Source: Legionellaceae bacterium (lineage in GTDB: Bacteria; Pseudomonadota; Gammaproteobacteria; Legionellales; Legionellaceae). Taken from it: 43,143 bases of DNA. Positions within the stretch are counted from its first letter, which is position 1. The number at the start of each line of letters is the position of its first letter. A model generated the notes under the pieces. That model had not been told where the DNA came from and ran no database searches. It saw only the letters and a program-made list of their open reading frames with translations. Positions 36,167-43,143 of this stretch are shown here, piece after piece. The stretch is from positions 1 through 43,143 of the forward strand of contig JARGNP010000018.1 of NCBI GenBank assembly GCA_029210265.1, written 5' to 3'. Position numbers and translations under genes: made by a program.

Positions 36167-36175
36167 TGCTATAAT
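36167..36175 (+). promoter_or_regulatory. Extended -10 promoter element before the DUF3579 gene
   Basis: TGCTATAAT (TG at 36167-36168 and a perfect TATAAT at 36170-36175) is an extended -10 box 32 nt before the ATG. No good -35 is seen, which is common with extended -10 promoters. Confidence 0.45.
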
Positions 36176-36207
36176 ACTAGACACACTGATTTTATCCTGT
36201 GATTGCT

Positions 36208-36528
36208 ATGACAAAATCGAAAAACAATAAGAACGACAAGAATGATAAGAAAAAAACCATTGTTATTGAGGGCGTAACCTCAGAAGGTGAAACGTTCCGC
36301 CCCAGCGACTGGGCTGAGCGTATGAGCGGTGCGCTCGCGAGCTTTAAAAAAAGCCGAATCCATTACTCACCTTTATTACAGCCCAGCATTAATCACGACG
36401 GCTATAAGTGTGTTTTACTCGATCCTAAACTCAAAGAATCAAGTCCTCACATGTACCAATCTATTCTAGACTTTGCTAAAGCCAACAACTTAAATATTTG
36501 TGACGAAAACGACCCCCCTACCAATTAA
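36208..36528 (+). CDS. DUF3579 family protein
   Basis: The 106-residue protein starts with a Lys/Asn-rich stretch (about residues 2-17) and then has IVIEGVTSEGETFRPSDWAERMSGALASF, IHYSPLLQPSINHDGYKCVLLDPKLKE and SILDFAKANNLNICDE. I recognise this as the DUF3579 family of beta- and gammaproteobacteria, whose function is not known to me. It is a soluble protein with no signal or membrane segment. The start is ATG 36208 (GTG 36199 is an alternative); neither has a good ribosome binding site. It overlaps the icmC-like gene by 11 nt, tail to tail. Confidence 0.85.
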   Translation: MTKSKNNKNDKNDKKKTIVIEGVTSEGETFRPSDWAERMSGALASFKKSRIHYSPLLQPSINHDGYKCVLLDPKLKESSPHMYQSILDFAKANNLNICDENDPPTN

Positions 36529-37057
36529 TAAGATTACTTTTGAGATCTGCTAGCACTGAAAAAAGATAAGTAAACATAGAATCTAACATCCCAAATGTCG
36601 ATTCAAAGTTCATGGCAAGAATCCCCGACAAAATAAACGTCAGGCCTTTAGAGCCGTGTTTAACACCCGGTTCACTTGAATGCACGAGCAACATCGAACC
36701 TCGAAGAAACCACAGCACACCTGCTGTTTGCATTAAAAACGTCATCATCGACATCACGGTCGTGTCGCTAGGATTTGAATATGCAAGAACACTTTCAGCA
36801 CCAAAAAACGTGTTTGCCAGCACAGAAAACGACGATGGCATAAAGATAAGTCCGACGCCAATGGCCAGATAGGTTACAGGAACAAAAGGTTTTTCCTGTG
36901 ACGGCGACTGATGCCCCGCATTTGCGATTGTTTTAAACTTAGTGAATGCCGTAAAAACCAAAGCAAGACCTAAAACATACGAAAACCCCGTGAGCATCTT
37001 GCGTATCGGCACTAACGATGCATGAAGATTTTTGAGTATTTCAATTAAATCAATCAT
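36518..37057 (-). CDS. IcmC/DotE-like membrane protein
   Basis: The 179-residue protein has four hydrophobic segments (about residues 20-42, 62-86, 104-124, 138-160). Its sequence follows the pattern of IcmC/DotE and related IcmD/DotP proteins of the Dot/Icm type IVB system: a TGFSYVLGLALVF start of segment 1, YLAIGVGLIFMPSSF, NTFFG with a following L-Y, FLRGSMLLVHSSEPG, and GLTFILSGILAMNFEST near the end. In Legionella and Coxiella these are small inner-membrane components of the secretion machine. No other dot/icm gene lies in the window, so this is either a scattered component or a separate paralogue. It overlaps DUF3579 tail to tail. Confidence 0.75.
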   Translation of the reverse strand: MIDLIEILKNLHASLVPIRKMLTGFSYVLGLALVFTAFTKFKTIANAGHQSPSQEKPFVPVTYLAIGVGLIFMPSSFSVLANTFFGAESVLAYSNPSDTTVMSMMTFLMQTAGVLWFLRGSMLLVHSSEPGVKHGSKGLTFILSGILAMNFESTFGMLDSMFTYLFSVLADLKSNLINW

Positions 37058-37196
37058 TTTAATTAAGTCTCACGCTTAAACCTTACAGCACCAGAAATTA
37101 GATAATTATATATAATATAGATATTTAACACTTGCAATTTGATGATTTTTAGTGCATATTGAAGGTCTTAATCATTTCTCTAAAAAAGCACCTATT

Positions 37197-37925
37197 ATGC
37201 AGGCTAACACCTTTGACATCACCTTGGAAGAGGCTTACATGCTCTCTCCACAAGTAAAACATTTTGTGTTTACACCCGCCACGCCCATTGAATATACCCC
37301 AGGGCATTTTATTACGTTTCACATCGAGCACCATGACAAAACATTACGTCGCAGCTACAGCATCGCCAATGCACCTCGTGCCAATGGCCAAATTGAGCTT
37401 GCTGCAGGTTTTGTCGAAAATGGTCCTGGTACGCAATTACTTTTTAATCTTAAACCAGGCGATACGCTCAAAACAACCGGCCCATTTGGGCGCTTGCTCT
37501 TAAAAGAAGATAATCCTAAACGCTATATCTTTCTTGCTACAAGCACAGGTATCACGCCTTATCGTGCCATGTTGCCTGAACTTACTAAGCGCTTAGAGCA
37601 GGATCCTGAACTTCATGTTGCTATTTTACAAGGCGTTCAAACACGTGCCGATCTTTTATATCATGATGAATTTATTGCCTGGGCGAAAACATCTCCTCGT
37701 GCTACGTATCGCGCTCAGTTAAGCCGCGAAGACGTATCACGATTAGGCGAGCACGAACATGCTGGATATGTCCAAACAGCATTCTCAGATCTCCACCCAA
37801 ATCCTGAAGAAGACTTAGTTTACTTATGTGGAAATCCTGGTATGGTAGACAATGCATTTTCTGAGCTCAAAGAACGCGGGTTTGCGGTGCAGCGTATCGT
37901 GCGTGAAAAATATATTTCTCGCTAG
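37197..37925 (+). CDS. Ferredoxin/flavodoxin-NADP+ reductase-like flavoprotein
   Basis: The protein has about 242 residues. The FAD domain has YTPGHFITFHI, RRSYSIANAP (R-x-Y-S flavin motif) and GPFGRLLL; the NAD(P) domain has FLATSTGITPYRAML, VAILQGVQTRADLLYHDEF, YLCGNPGMVDNAFSELKERGF and the ending REKYISR. The order and length match Fpr-type reductases that move electrons between NADPH and ferredoxin or flavodoxin, although phenol-hydroxylase-type reductase domains look similar. A GTG at 37152 opens the frame 15 codons earlier; the ATG at 37197 is preferred because homology begins there, but it has no clear ribosome binding site. Confidence 0.82.
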   Translation: MQANTFDITLEEAYMLSPQVKHFVFTPATPIEYTPGHFITFHIEHHDKTLRRSYSIANAPRANGQIELAAGFVENGPGTQLLFNLKPGDTLKTTGPFGRLLLKEDNPKRYIFLATSTGITPYRAMLPELTKRLEQDPELHVAILQGVQTRADLLYHDEFIAWAKTSPRATYRAQLSREDVSRLGEHEHAGYVQTAFSDLHPNPEEDLVYLCGNPGMVDNAFSELKERGFAVQRIVREKYISR

Positions 37926-37966
37926 CATTCATATTTTTTTGTTTTTGTTAAGGAGCGACACACACC

Positions 37967-38968
37967 ATGTATCATGACGAATTATCAAACACGATTGATC
38001 ACTTATCCCAAGCCGGTAAAGGCCTCTTGGCTGCCGATGAAAGTAACGGCACGATTGGGAAACGCTTTGACAATATCGGTGTAGAAAACACCGAAGATAA
38101 CCGTCGTGATTATCGCTTGTTGCTTGCGACAACACCTGATCTCGAAGCCTACGTCAGTGGTGTTATTCTTTTCGCAGAAACCTTTAGCCATAAAAACGCT
38201 GATGGTGTGTCGGTTCCTGAAATGTTCACCCAAAAAGGCATACTACCTGGCATCAAAGTTGACCAAGGTCTGGTTGATCTTGCCAACACAGAAGGTGAAA
38301 AAACAACGGCTGGTCTCGATGGCTTAGAAGCACGCTTACTTGAATTTAAGAACCAAGGCGCTAAATTTGCAAAGTGGCGTAATGTTTATAGCATTTCAGA
38401 TTTTACACCAAGTCTTATCGCGATAAAATCAGGCGCCGAAAATCTCGCTCGTTATGCTGCAGCCTGTCAAAAGGTCGGAATTGTGCCTATTGTGGAACCT
38501 GAAATATTAATGGACGGTGATCACGACATTGAGCAATGCGCAGAGGCAAGCGAAGTTATTTTACACGAAGTATTTAATGCCTTATTTCTTCATCAAGTAG
38601 CCCTTGAGTGTATTATTTTAAAACCAAGCATGATCACATCCGGCAAAGATGTTACGCCTTTTAGTGCACCTGAAGAGATTGCAGAATACACCCTAAGTGT
38701 CTTCCGAAACCAAGTGCCTGCAGCGGTTCCATCCATTAATTTTCTTTCCGGTGGACAGACGCCTGAGCAATCAACGATTAATTTAAACGCGATCAATAAT
38801 TTTGGCGACCAACCTTGGATGCTGAGCTTCTCTTACGGACGAGCACTTCAAGAAACCTGCCTCGCCGCTTGGGGTGGTCAAGCAGAAAATATTCCTGCTG
38901 CTCAAGCCGCGTTACTTAAACATGCCGAAGCAAACAGCCAGGCAGCCTTAGGTGATTATCAAGCCTAA
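37967..38968 (+). CDS. Fructose-bisphosphate aldolase class I
   Basis: The 333-residue protein starts in the animal/plant-type class I aldolase pattern: AGKGLLAADESNGTIGKRF near residues 17-35, FAKWRNVYSIS, PIVEPEILMDGDHDIEQC, and CIILKPSMITSGKD with the Schiff-base Lys at about residue 219. It is followed by SINFLSGGQTPEQSTINLNAIN and LSFSYGRALQ. It cleaves fructose-1,6-bisphosphate in glycolysis or runs in reverse, without a metal ion. AAGGAG lies 12 nt before the ATG. The C-terminal Tyr of the animal enzymes is approximated here by GDYQA at the end. It stands between the fpr-like gene and a hairpin. Confidence 0.94.
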   Translation: MYHDELSNTIDHLSQAGKGLLAADESNGTIGKRFDNIGVENTEDNRRDYRLLLATTPDLEAYVSGVILFAETFSHKNADGVSVPEMFTQKGILPGIKVDQGLVDLANTEGEKTTAGLDGLEARLLEFKNQGAKFAKWRNVYSISDFTPSLIAIKSGAENLARYAAACQKVGIVPIVEPEILMDGDHDIEQCAEASEVILHEVFNALFLHQVALECIILKPSMITSGKDVTPFSAPEEIAEYTLSVFRNQVPAAVPSINFLSGGQTPEQSTINLNAINNFGDQPWMLSFSYGRALQETCLAAWGGQAENIPAAQAALLKHAEANSQAALGDYQA

Positions 38969-38981
38969 TTATTCCCTACTC

Positions 38982-39019
38982 AACCCGTCATGATTAAGAA
39001 ACATAGATAATGACGGGTT
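38982..39019. terminator. Inverted repeat after the aldolase gene
   Basis: A 10-bp perfect stem (AACCCGTCAT at 38982-38991 with ATGACGGGTT at 39010-39019) with an 18-nt AT-rich loop begins 13 nt after the aldolase stop codon. It has no T run after the stem, so it is a weak terminator or an mRNA 3'-end stabilising hairpin. Confidence 0.45.
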
Positions 39020-39145
39020 TAAGCTCTTCGAAAAACAATAACTTGGGTCTAATCTACTTCTAACATGCTGCGATCTTCGTATATATAGACAAGCGCATGT
39101 TGTTCTGTCATAATGCGTTTTTATTGCCTGAAAAAGTGTACTTTT

Positions 39146-39586
39146 GTGCGAAAAATTCTCGTTCTTAATGGCCCCAACCTCAATCTACTCGGTTTACGCG
39201 AGCCTACGGTTTATGGCACACAAACATTAGATGGCCTGAACAAACAACTCATCACAAAAGCACAAGCGCACGATGTAACGCTTGAATGCCAGCAACATCA
39301 GGCTGAAGCTGCACTTATTGAGGCGATGCATCAAGCTCATCGTGACACGATAGATTTTGTTATTTTAAACCCAGCAGCCTTTACACATACAAGCATTGCT
39401 CTTCGTGACGCAATGTTAGCTGTTAATATTCCATTTATTGAAGTGCATATAAGCAATCCTTTATCACGAGAATCATTCCGCCACACGTCCTATTTTTCGG
39501 ACATTGCGCGCGGTGTTATTACAGGCCTTGGCACCTACGGCTATCTATTAGCGTTAGATGCTATTATTCATGAATTTACACAGTGA
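39146..39586 (+). CDS. aroQ: 3-dehydroquinate dehydratase, type II
   Basis: The protein of 146 residues from GTG 39146 starts [27 protein letters not shown] with the catalytic Tyr at residue 23. It has [14 protein letters not shown] and [17 protein letters not shown], where the active-site His and substrate-binding residues lie. It removes water from 3-dehydroquinate in the shikimate pathway and forms a dodecamer. The frame is open to an ATG at 39113, giving an 11-residue Cys-containing extension unlike the family, so the GTG is preferred, though no clear ribosome binding site marks it. It leads the operon aroQ-accB-accC-prmA. Confidence 0.94.
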   Translation: MRKILVLNGPNLNLLGLREPTVYGTQTLDGLNKQLITKAQAHDVTLECQQHQAEAALIEAMHQAHRDTIDFVILNPAAFTHTSIALRDAMLAVNIPFIEVHISNPLSRESFRHTSYFSDIARGVITGLGTYGYLLALDAIIHEFTQ

Positions 39587-39598
39587 GACTTATTAACC

Positions 39599-40063
39599 AT
39601 GGACATTCGTAAAATCAAAAAGCTGATCGAGCTCTTAAACGAAACTGGCATCTCAGAAATTGAGATTAAAGAAGGTGAAGAATCACTTCGTCTAACACGG
39701 AACCTCAGCCCGAGTGCCCCACAAAATACTCAACATGTTATTTCGCCGGTCCATCATCACGCTGAACCTGCCCCCATCAGCGCACCAGTAACAACAACAG
39801 AGGCACCTAAAACACCTTCAGTTCCAGCAGGCCATCCTGTTTGCTCCCCGATGGTTGGAACATTTTACAGCGCATCATCACCCGAGAGCGCACCGTTTGC
39901 TGCCATTGGCCAATCAGTTTCTGTAGGTGATACGTTATGCATTATTGAAGCCATGAAAATGTTCAACGAAATTGAAGCTGATCGCACGGGCGTGATAAAA
40001 GCCATTCAATTTGCCAATGGCGAGCCGGTTGAATATGGCGATGTACTCTTCATCATCGAATAA
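39599..40063 (+). CDS. accB: Biotin carboxyl carrier protein of acetyl-CoA carboxylase
   Basis: The 154-residue protein begins [32 protein letters not shown], the AccB N-terminal domain, followed by a Pro/Ala-rich linker (about residues 40-78). The biotinyl domain holds [15 protein letters not shown] and the [12 protein letters not shown] motif with the biotinylated Lys at residue 120. It carries the carboxyl group between biotin carboxylase and carboxyltransferase in the first step of fatty acid synthesis. It starts 12 nt after aroQ. Confidence 0.96.
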   Translation: MDIRKIKKLIELLNETGISEIEIKEGEESLRLTRNLSPSAPQNTQHVISPVHHHAEPAPISAPVTTTEAPKTPSVPAGHPVCSPMVGTFYSASSPESAPFAAIGQSVSVGDTLCIIEAMKMFNEIEADRTGVIKAIQFANGEPVEYGDVLFIIE

Positions 40064-40077
40064 AAAGGATTCGTCAC

Positions 40078-41418
40078 ATGCTAAGTAAAATTGTAATCGC
40101 CAACCGCGGTGAAATTGCGCTACGCATTTTGCGCGCCTGTAAAGAACTTGGCGTTCAAACTGTTGCCGTACATTCCGATGCCGATAAAGACTTGCTTCAC
40201 GTACGTCTCGCAGACGAAACTGTATGCATTGGCCCTGCAGCCTCACAAAAAAGCTATTTAAATATTCCTGCTATTATTTCTGCGGCTGAAATTACCGATG
40301 CTGTCGCTATTCATCCAGGTTATGGTTTTTTATCTGAAAACGCTGATTTTGCCGAAATTGTTGAACAAAGCGGCTTTCGTTTTATTGGCCCACGCGCCGA
40401 AACCATTCGTATGATGGGCGATAAAGTGTCTGCCATTCAAGCCATGAAAGAAGCCGGTGTTCCTTGCGTTCCAGGTTCTGATGGTCCTTTAACCGATGAT
40501 GATGCTCGTAATTTACAATTTGGCCGCGATATTGGCTACCCCGTGATCATCAAAGCCGCCGGTGGTGGTGGTGGGCGAGGCATGCGTGTGGTTCATAGCG
40601 AATCCAATTTGCTAAACGCTATCGCATTAACACAAAGCGAAGCGAAAGCCGCGTTTAATAACCCCATCGTGTACATGGAGAAATTCTTAGAGAACCCTCG
40701 CCATATTGAATTTCAAGTCTTAGGTGATGGTCGAGGTGACGCGATACATTTAGGTGAACGGGACTGCTCCATGCAGCGCCGCCATCAAAAAGTCATTGAA
40801 GAAGCACCAGCACCTGGAATTACCCCCAAGATGCGTGAAGAAATGGGTGCCTGCGTAGTCAACGCGTGTAAAAAAATGAACTATCGTGGTGCCGGTACGT
40901 TTGAATTTTTGTATGAAAACGGTTGTTTTTATTTCATCGAAATGAACACGCGTATTCAAGTAGAACACCCCGTAACAGAATTAATTACCGGCGTTGATCT
41001 CATCAAAGAGCAAATTAGAATCGCAAGCGACCTACCGCTTGCCTTCACACAAGATGATATTAAAATCAAAGGCCATGCCGTCGAGTGCCGTATTAATGCT
41101 GAAGATTCAGAAACATTTATGCCATCCCCTGGAAAAGTTGAACACTTGCATCAACCCGGCGGTCCTGGCATTCGTTTTGATTCGCACCTGTATAGCAGTT
41201 ACACCGTGCCACCGCACTATGACTCGATGATAGGCAAACTCATCAGTTACGGTAAAACACGTGAAGAAGCGTTTGCTCGCATGCGTGGTGCGCTGGATGA
41301 AATCATTATTGATGGTATTCGAACCAATCTTGACTTACAACGCCGCCTTCTCAACGATAAAGGCTTTATCGAAGGTCAAACGAATATTCATTATCTTGAG
41401 CAACTGCTCAAAGATTAA
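40078..41418 (+). CDS. accC: Acetyl-CoA carboxylase, biotin carboxylase subunit
   Basis: The 446-residue ATP-grasp enzyme has [21 protein letters not shown] at the start, [14 protein letters not shown], the ATP-binding [50 protein letters not shown] and the catalytic [14 protein letters not shown]. It carboxylates biotin on AccB with bicarbonate and ATP. Length and all key motifs are normal. AAAAGGA precedes the ATG, 14 nt after accB, the conserved accBC arrangement. Confidence 0.97.
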   Translation: MLSKIVIANRGEIALRILRACKELGVQTVAVHSDADKDLLHVRLADETVCIGPAASQKSYLNIPAIISAAEITDAVAIHPGYGFLSENADFAEIVEQSGFRFIGPRAETIRMMGDKVSAIQAMKEAGVPCVPGSDGPLTDDDARNLQFGRDIGYPVIIKAAGGGGGRGMRVVHSESNLLNAIALTQSEAKAAFNNPIVYMEKFLENPRHIEFQVLGDGRGDAIHLGERDCSMQRRHQKVIEEAPAPGITPKMREEMGACVVNACKKMNYRGAGTFEFLYENGCFYFIEMNTRIQVEHPVTELITGVDLIKEQIRIASDLPLAFTQDDIKIKGHAVECRINAEDSETFMPSPGKVEHLHQPGGPGIRFDSHLYSSYTVPPHYDSMIGKLISYGKTREEAFARMRGALDEIIIDGIRTNLDLQRRLLNDKGFIEGQTNIHYLEQLLKD

Positions 41419-41436
41419 TACGGGATCATAAATACG

Positions 41437-42306
41437 GTGTTTGAATTACATATAAAACCCTGCACGTCTCATGACGTTGATATCATCAGTGAGCAACTTG
41501 AAGAACAAGGCGCTTTATCTGTAACGGTCGTTGATCAACATGATGATCCCATTCTTGAACCAGGCCCTGGCGAAACGCCGCTTTGGCCGACGTCAATTAT
41601 TCAAGCGCTTTTTGCTGATGCCATTGAAGCACAAACGGCCTGGGAAGCGCTTGCGCCCGAATATCCAAATCTCACGCATACATTACAAGACATTCCCGAG
41701 CAAGACTGGGTACGAACGTGCCTTGATGATGTTCAACCTCAGTCATTTGGTGAACGCTTGTGGGTTTGTCCATCATGGCACACGCCTCCCGAAGCTGATG
41801 TAATAAATCTCATGCTGGACCCAGGCCTTGCCTTTGGTACAGGAACGCATCCAACCACAGCCCTGTGCCTCACCTGGCTAGCTCACGCTGACCTTGAAGC
41901 CAAAGCCGTGATTGATTATGGATGTGGCTCGGGTATTTTAGCACTTGCAGCCTTAAAGCTTGGTGCACGCCATGTTGATGCGGTCGATCTTGATGACCAA
42001 GCTTTAATTGCCACTCAAAGTAACGCTGAGAAAAATCAAATTTCTAACGAAAAATTGCGATTAACCCAACCTGAACAGCTTACTCAGCCGGTTGATATAT
42101 TACTCGCGAACATTTTACTCGCTCCACTTTTATCACTCGAACCTCGCTTTCAAACGCTCTTAAACAGCCATGGAGTTTTAGTGCTTTCTGGTGTACTTGC
42201 CACACAAGTCGAGCAGCTAATCCAAGCCTACACCGCGCCGGACTGGGTGCATCAAGATACACAGATTCAAGGTGAATGGGCTTTAGTTATCTTCAAAAAA
42301 CTCTAA
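41437..42306 (+). CDS. prmA: Ribosomal protein L11 methyltransferase
   Basis: The 289-residue protein has the N-terminal substrate-recognition domain (FELHIKPCTSHDVDIISEQLEEQGALSVTV) and then MLDPGLAFGTGTHPTTALCLTWL and the SAM-binding VIDYGCGSGILALAALKLGA, with VDILLANILLAPL as the NxxL/DPPY-like element. It trimethylates ribosomal protein L11. The start is a GTG 18 nt after accC with a weak GGATCATAAATACG upstream. It ends 18 nt from the convergent membrane-protein gene, without an evident terminator. Confidence 0.94.
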   Translation: MFELHIKPCTSHDVDIISEQLEEQGALSVTVVDQHDDPILEPGPGETPLWPTSIIQALFADAIEAQTAWEALAPEYPNLTHTLQDIPEQDWVRTCLDDVQPQSFGERLWVCPSWHTPPEADVINLMLDPGLAFGTGTHPTTALCLTWLAHADLEAKAVIDYGCGSGILALAALKLGARHVDAVDLDDQALIATQSNAEKNQISNEKLRLTQPEQLTQPVDILLANILLAPLLSLEPRFQTLLNSHGVLVLSGVLATQVEQLIQAYTAPDWVHQDTQIQGEWALVIFKKL

Positions 42307-42324
42307 AACCTCATCACTCAGAAA

Positions 42325-42993
42325 TCAGGATTCATTTGGCGGCATTGTTATAGTAACAAGGCCGCGAGTAATCCAAAAAGAAAATAAAATTAATAATAAA
42401 ACGATTCCAGCCGTGATTCCTATGCTTATGATTTGTATAAATCTAGCTTTCGAGTTAACGTTTTTCACAACCGTCACAACATGTTCGTACCACATGTTTT
42501 TTACCTGCGCCACAAGCCCTGTTATTTGTTGTATCGCCTTTGTACGAATACTTTCATCCAGTGAACGACTAAGGTTCGATGCTACGGTTTGCGATGTGTT
42601 GTGTTTATAGCTCTTAATATCAGGGTAAGACGTGTTGAGCCATCTCAAAAATGTACTTTCGACCTCTTCTAGCATTTTATAAGCCAGCGGCAAAGAAATT
42701 AAACTTTGCTTCAGTGAGTATATATTCGCTTTGAAATCTTCAGATGACTGAATAAATTGCTGCAAAAAAGGTATTTGTGCTGTGGCGGCAAAGGCCTGAT
42801 CAGCATTCACCATATTCAACATAGACCGATGTAATTCGTAAAGATCCCTTGAAACATTTCTAAAATCAAGAATAACGGTTTGAAGTTTTTTGTTTTCGTT
42901 TTGTAAAGTGCTCAATGACATAAGATTAAGCATCATAAAAAAAGTAATGATCACTGAAAGGAACAGTATCTTTTTCCTAATTATAACCTTCAT
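42325..42993 (-). CDS. Two-pass membrane protein with MCP-like periplasmic domain
   Basis: I do not recognise a named family. The 222 residues comprise a hydrophobic segment near residues 9-28, an alpha-helical periplasmic stretch of about 160 residues (with heptad-like QNENKKLQTVILDFRNVSRDLYELHRSML and similar), and a second hydrophobic segment (about residues 187-211). Only about ten residues follow (LVTITMPPNES). This is the layout of the sensory half of a methyl-accepting chemotaxis or HAMP-type receptor, but no HAMP or signalling domain follows, and the stop comes right where HAMP would begin. It may be a truncated receptor or a stand-alone helical sensor. AAGGAGCGCAAG precedes the ATG, so translation is likely efficient. 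Confidence 0.6.
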   Translation of the reverse strand: MKVIIRKKILFLSVIITFFMMLNLMSLSTLQNENKKLQTVILDFRNVSRDLYELHRSMLNMVNADQAFAATAQIPFLQQFIQSSEDFKANIYSLKQSLISLPLAYKMLEEVESTFLRWLNTSYPDIKSYKHNTSQTVASNLSRSLDESIRTKAIQQITGLVAQVKNMWYEHVVTVVKNVNSKARFIQIISIGITAGIVLLLILFSFWITRGLVTITMPPNES

Positions 42994-43143
42994 CTTGCGC
43001 TCCTTGCTGTAATCATGGCGATGATATCTATTTTAATAATAGACATCCTACACCTATTTTTCCAGCAAAAAAACAAAACGGAGATCACACCAGGGCAAAC
43101 GCATGAGTGATCAAAAAATACCATCCATCACCTGTTGAGCATA

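Noticed and set aside
43111-43143. Possible C-terminal end (YAQQVMDGIF and stop) of a minus-strand gene entering from the right edge
   Set aside because: Only about ten codons are in the window; nothing supports coding or a family.

Overview
The window looks like a chromosomal segment of a moderately AT-rich gammaproteobacterium, most likely of the Legionellales (Legionella/Coxiella type). The housekeeping blocks have gammaproteobacterial order: hflK-hflC-purA, rpmB-rpmG, aroQ-accB-accC-prmA. There is also a DUF3579 gene and a protein resembling IcmC/DotE of the Dot/Icm type IVB secretion system. The assignment rests on gene content and recognised motifs only; no database search was possible.

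Positions 1 to about 29.6 kb form a large cell-surface polysaccharide (probably O-antigen) locus. A plus-strand block (177-7533) carries a GT4 glycosyltransferase. It is followed by three tightly coupled nucleotide-sugar genes (RmlD-like reductase, CapE/WbjB-type dehydratase, CapG/WbjD-type 2-epimerase), each overlapping the next by 8 nt, and then two more glycosyltransferases. These should make a 2-acetamido-2,6-dideoxy-L-hexose, probably L-RhaNAc/L-QuiNAc. A short minus-strand pair (7540-10703) encodes an asparagine-synthase-like amidotransferase and a GT4 enzyme. A plus-strand pair (10901-12458) encodes the ABC-2 exporter Wzm/Wzt, so export is by the ABC-transporter route; no Wzx or Wzy is visible. 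A long minus-strand block (29556 down to 12479) encodes a complete UDP-ManNAc3NAcA pathway of the Wlb/Wbp type (6-dehydrogenase, 3-dehydrogenase, aminotransferase, N-acetyltransferase, 2-epimerase). The same block holds two further sugar SDRs, two further asparagine-synthase-like proteins, four glycosyltransferases and an L-2-hydroxyglutarate-oxidase-like flavoprotein. The expected product is a polymer with amidated di-N-acetylated uronic acid residues and a 6-deoxy-L-amino sugar. No initiating phosphoglycosyltransferase or ligase is present.

The minus-strand block follows purA with only a 16-nt gap, so it lies in line with the hflK-hflC-purA housekeeping genes (29573-33006). Then come trmB, rpmB-rpmG with a promoter and a bidirectional terminator, hpf and ptsO (divergent), pssA, DUF3579, the icmC-like gene, a ferredoxin-NADP reductase-like gene, a class I fructose-bisphosphate aldolase, aroQ-accB-accC-prmA, and a two-pass membrane protein with an MCP-like periplasmic domain.

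The most interesting points are the L-2-hydroxyglutarate oxidase inside a Wlb operon (possible recycling of the 2-hydroxyglutarate made by WlbA/WlbC), three divergent asparagine-synthase paralogues in one locus, the GT4 enzyme with an extra segment of about 75-80 residues, and the orphan IcmC-like protein.
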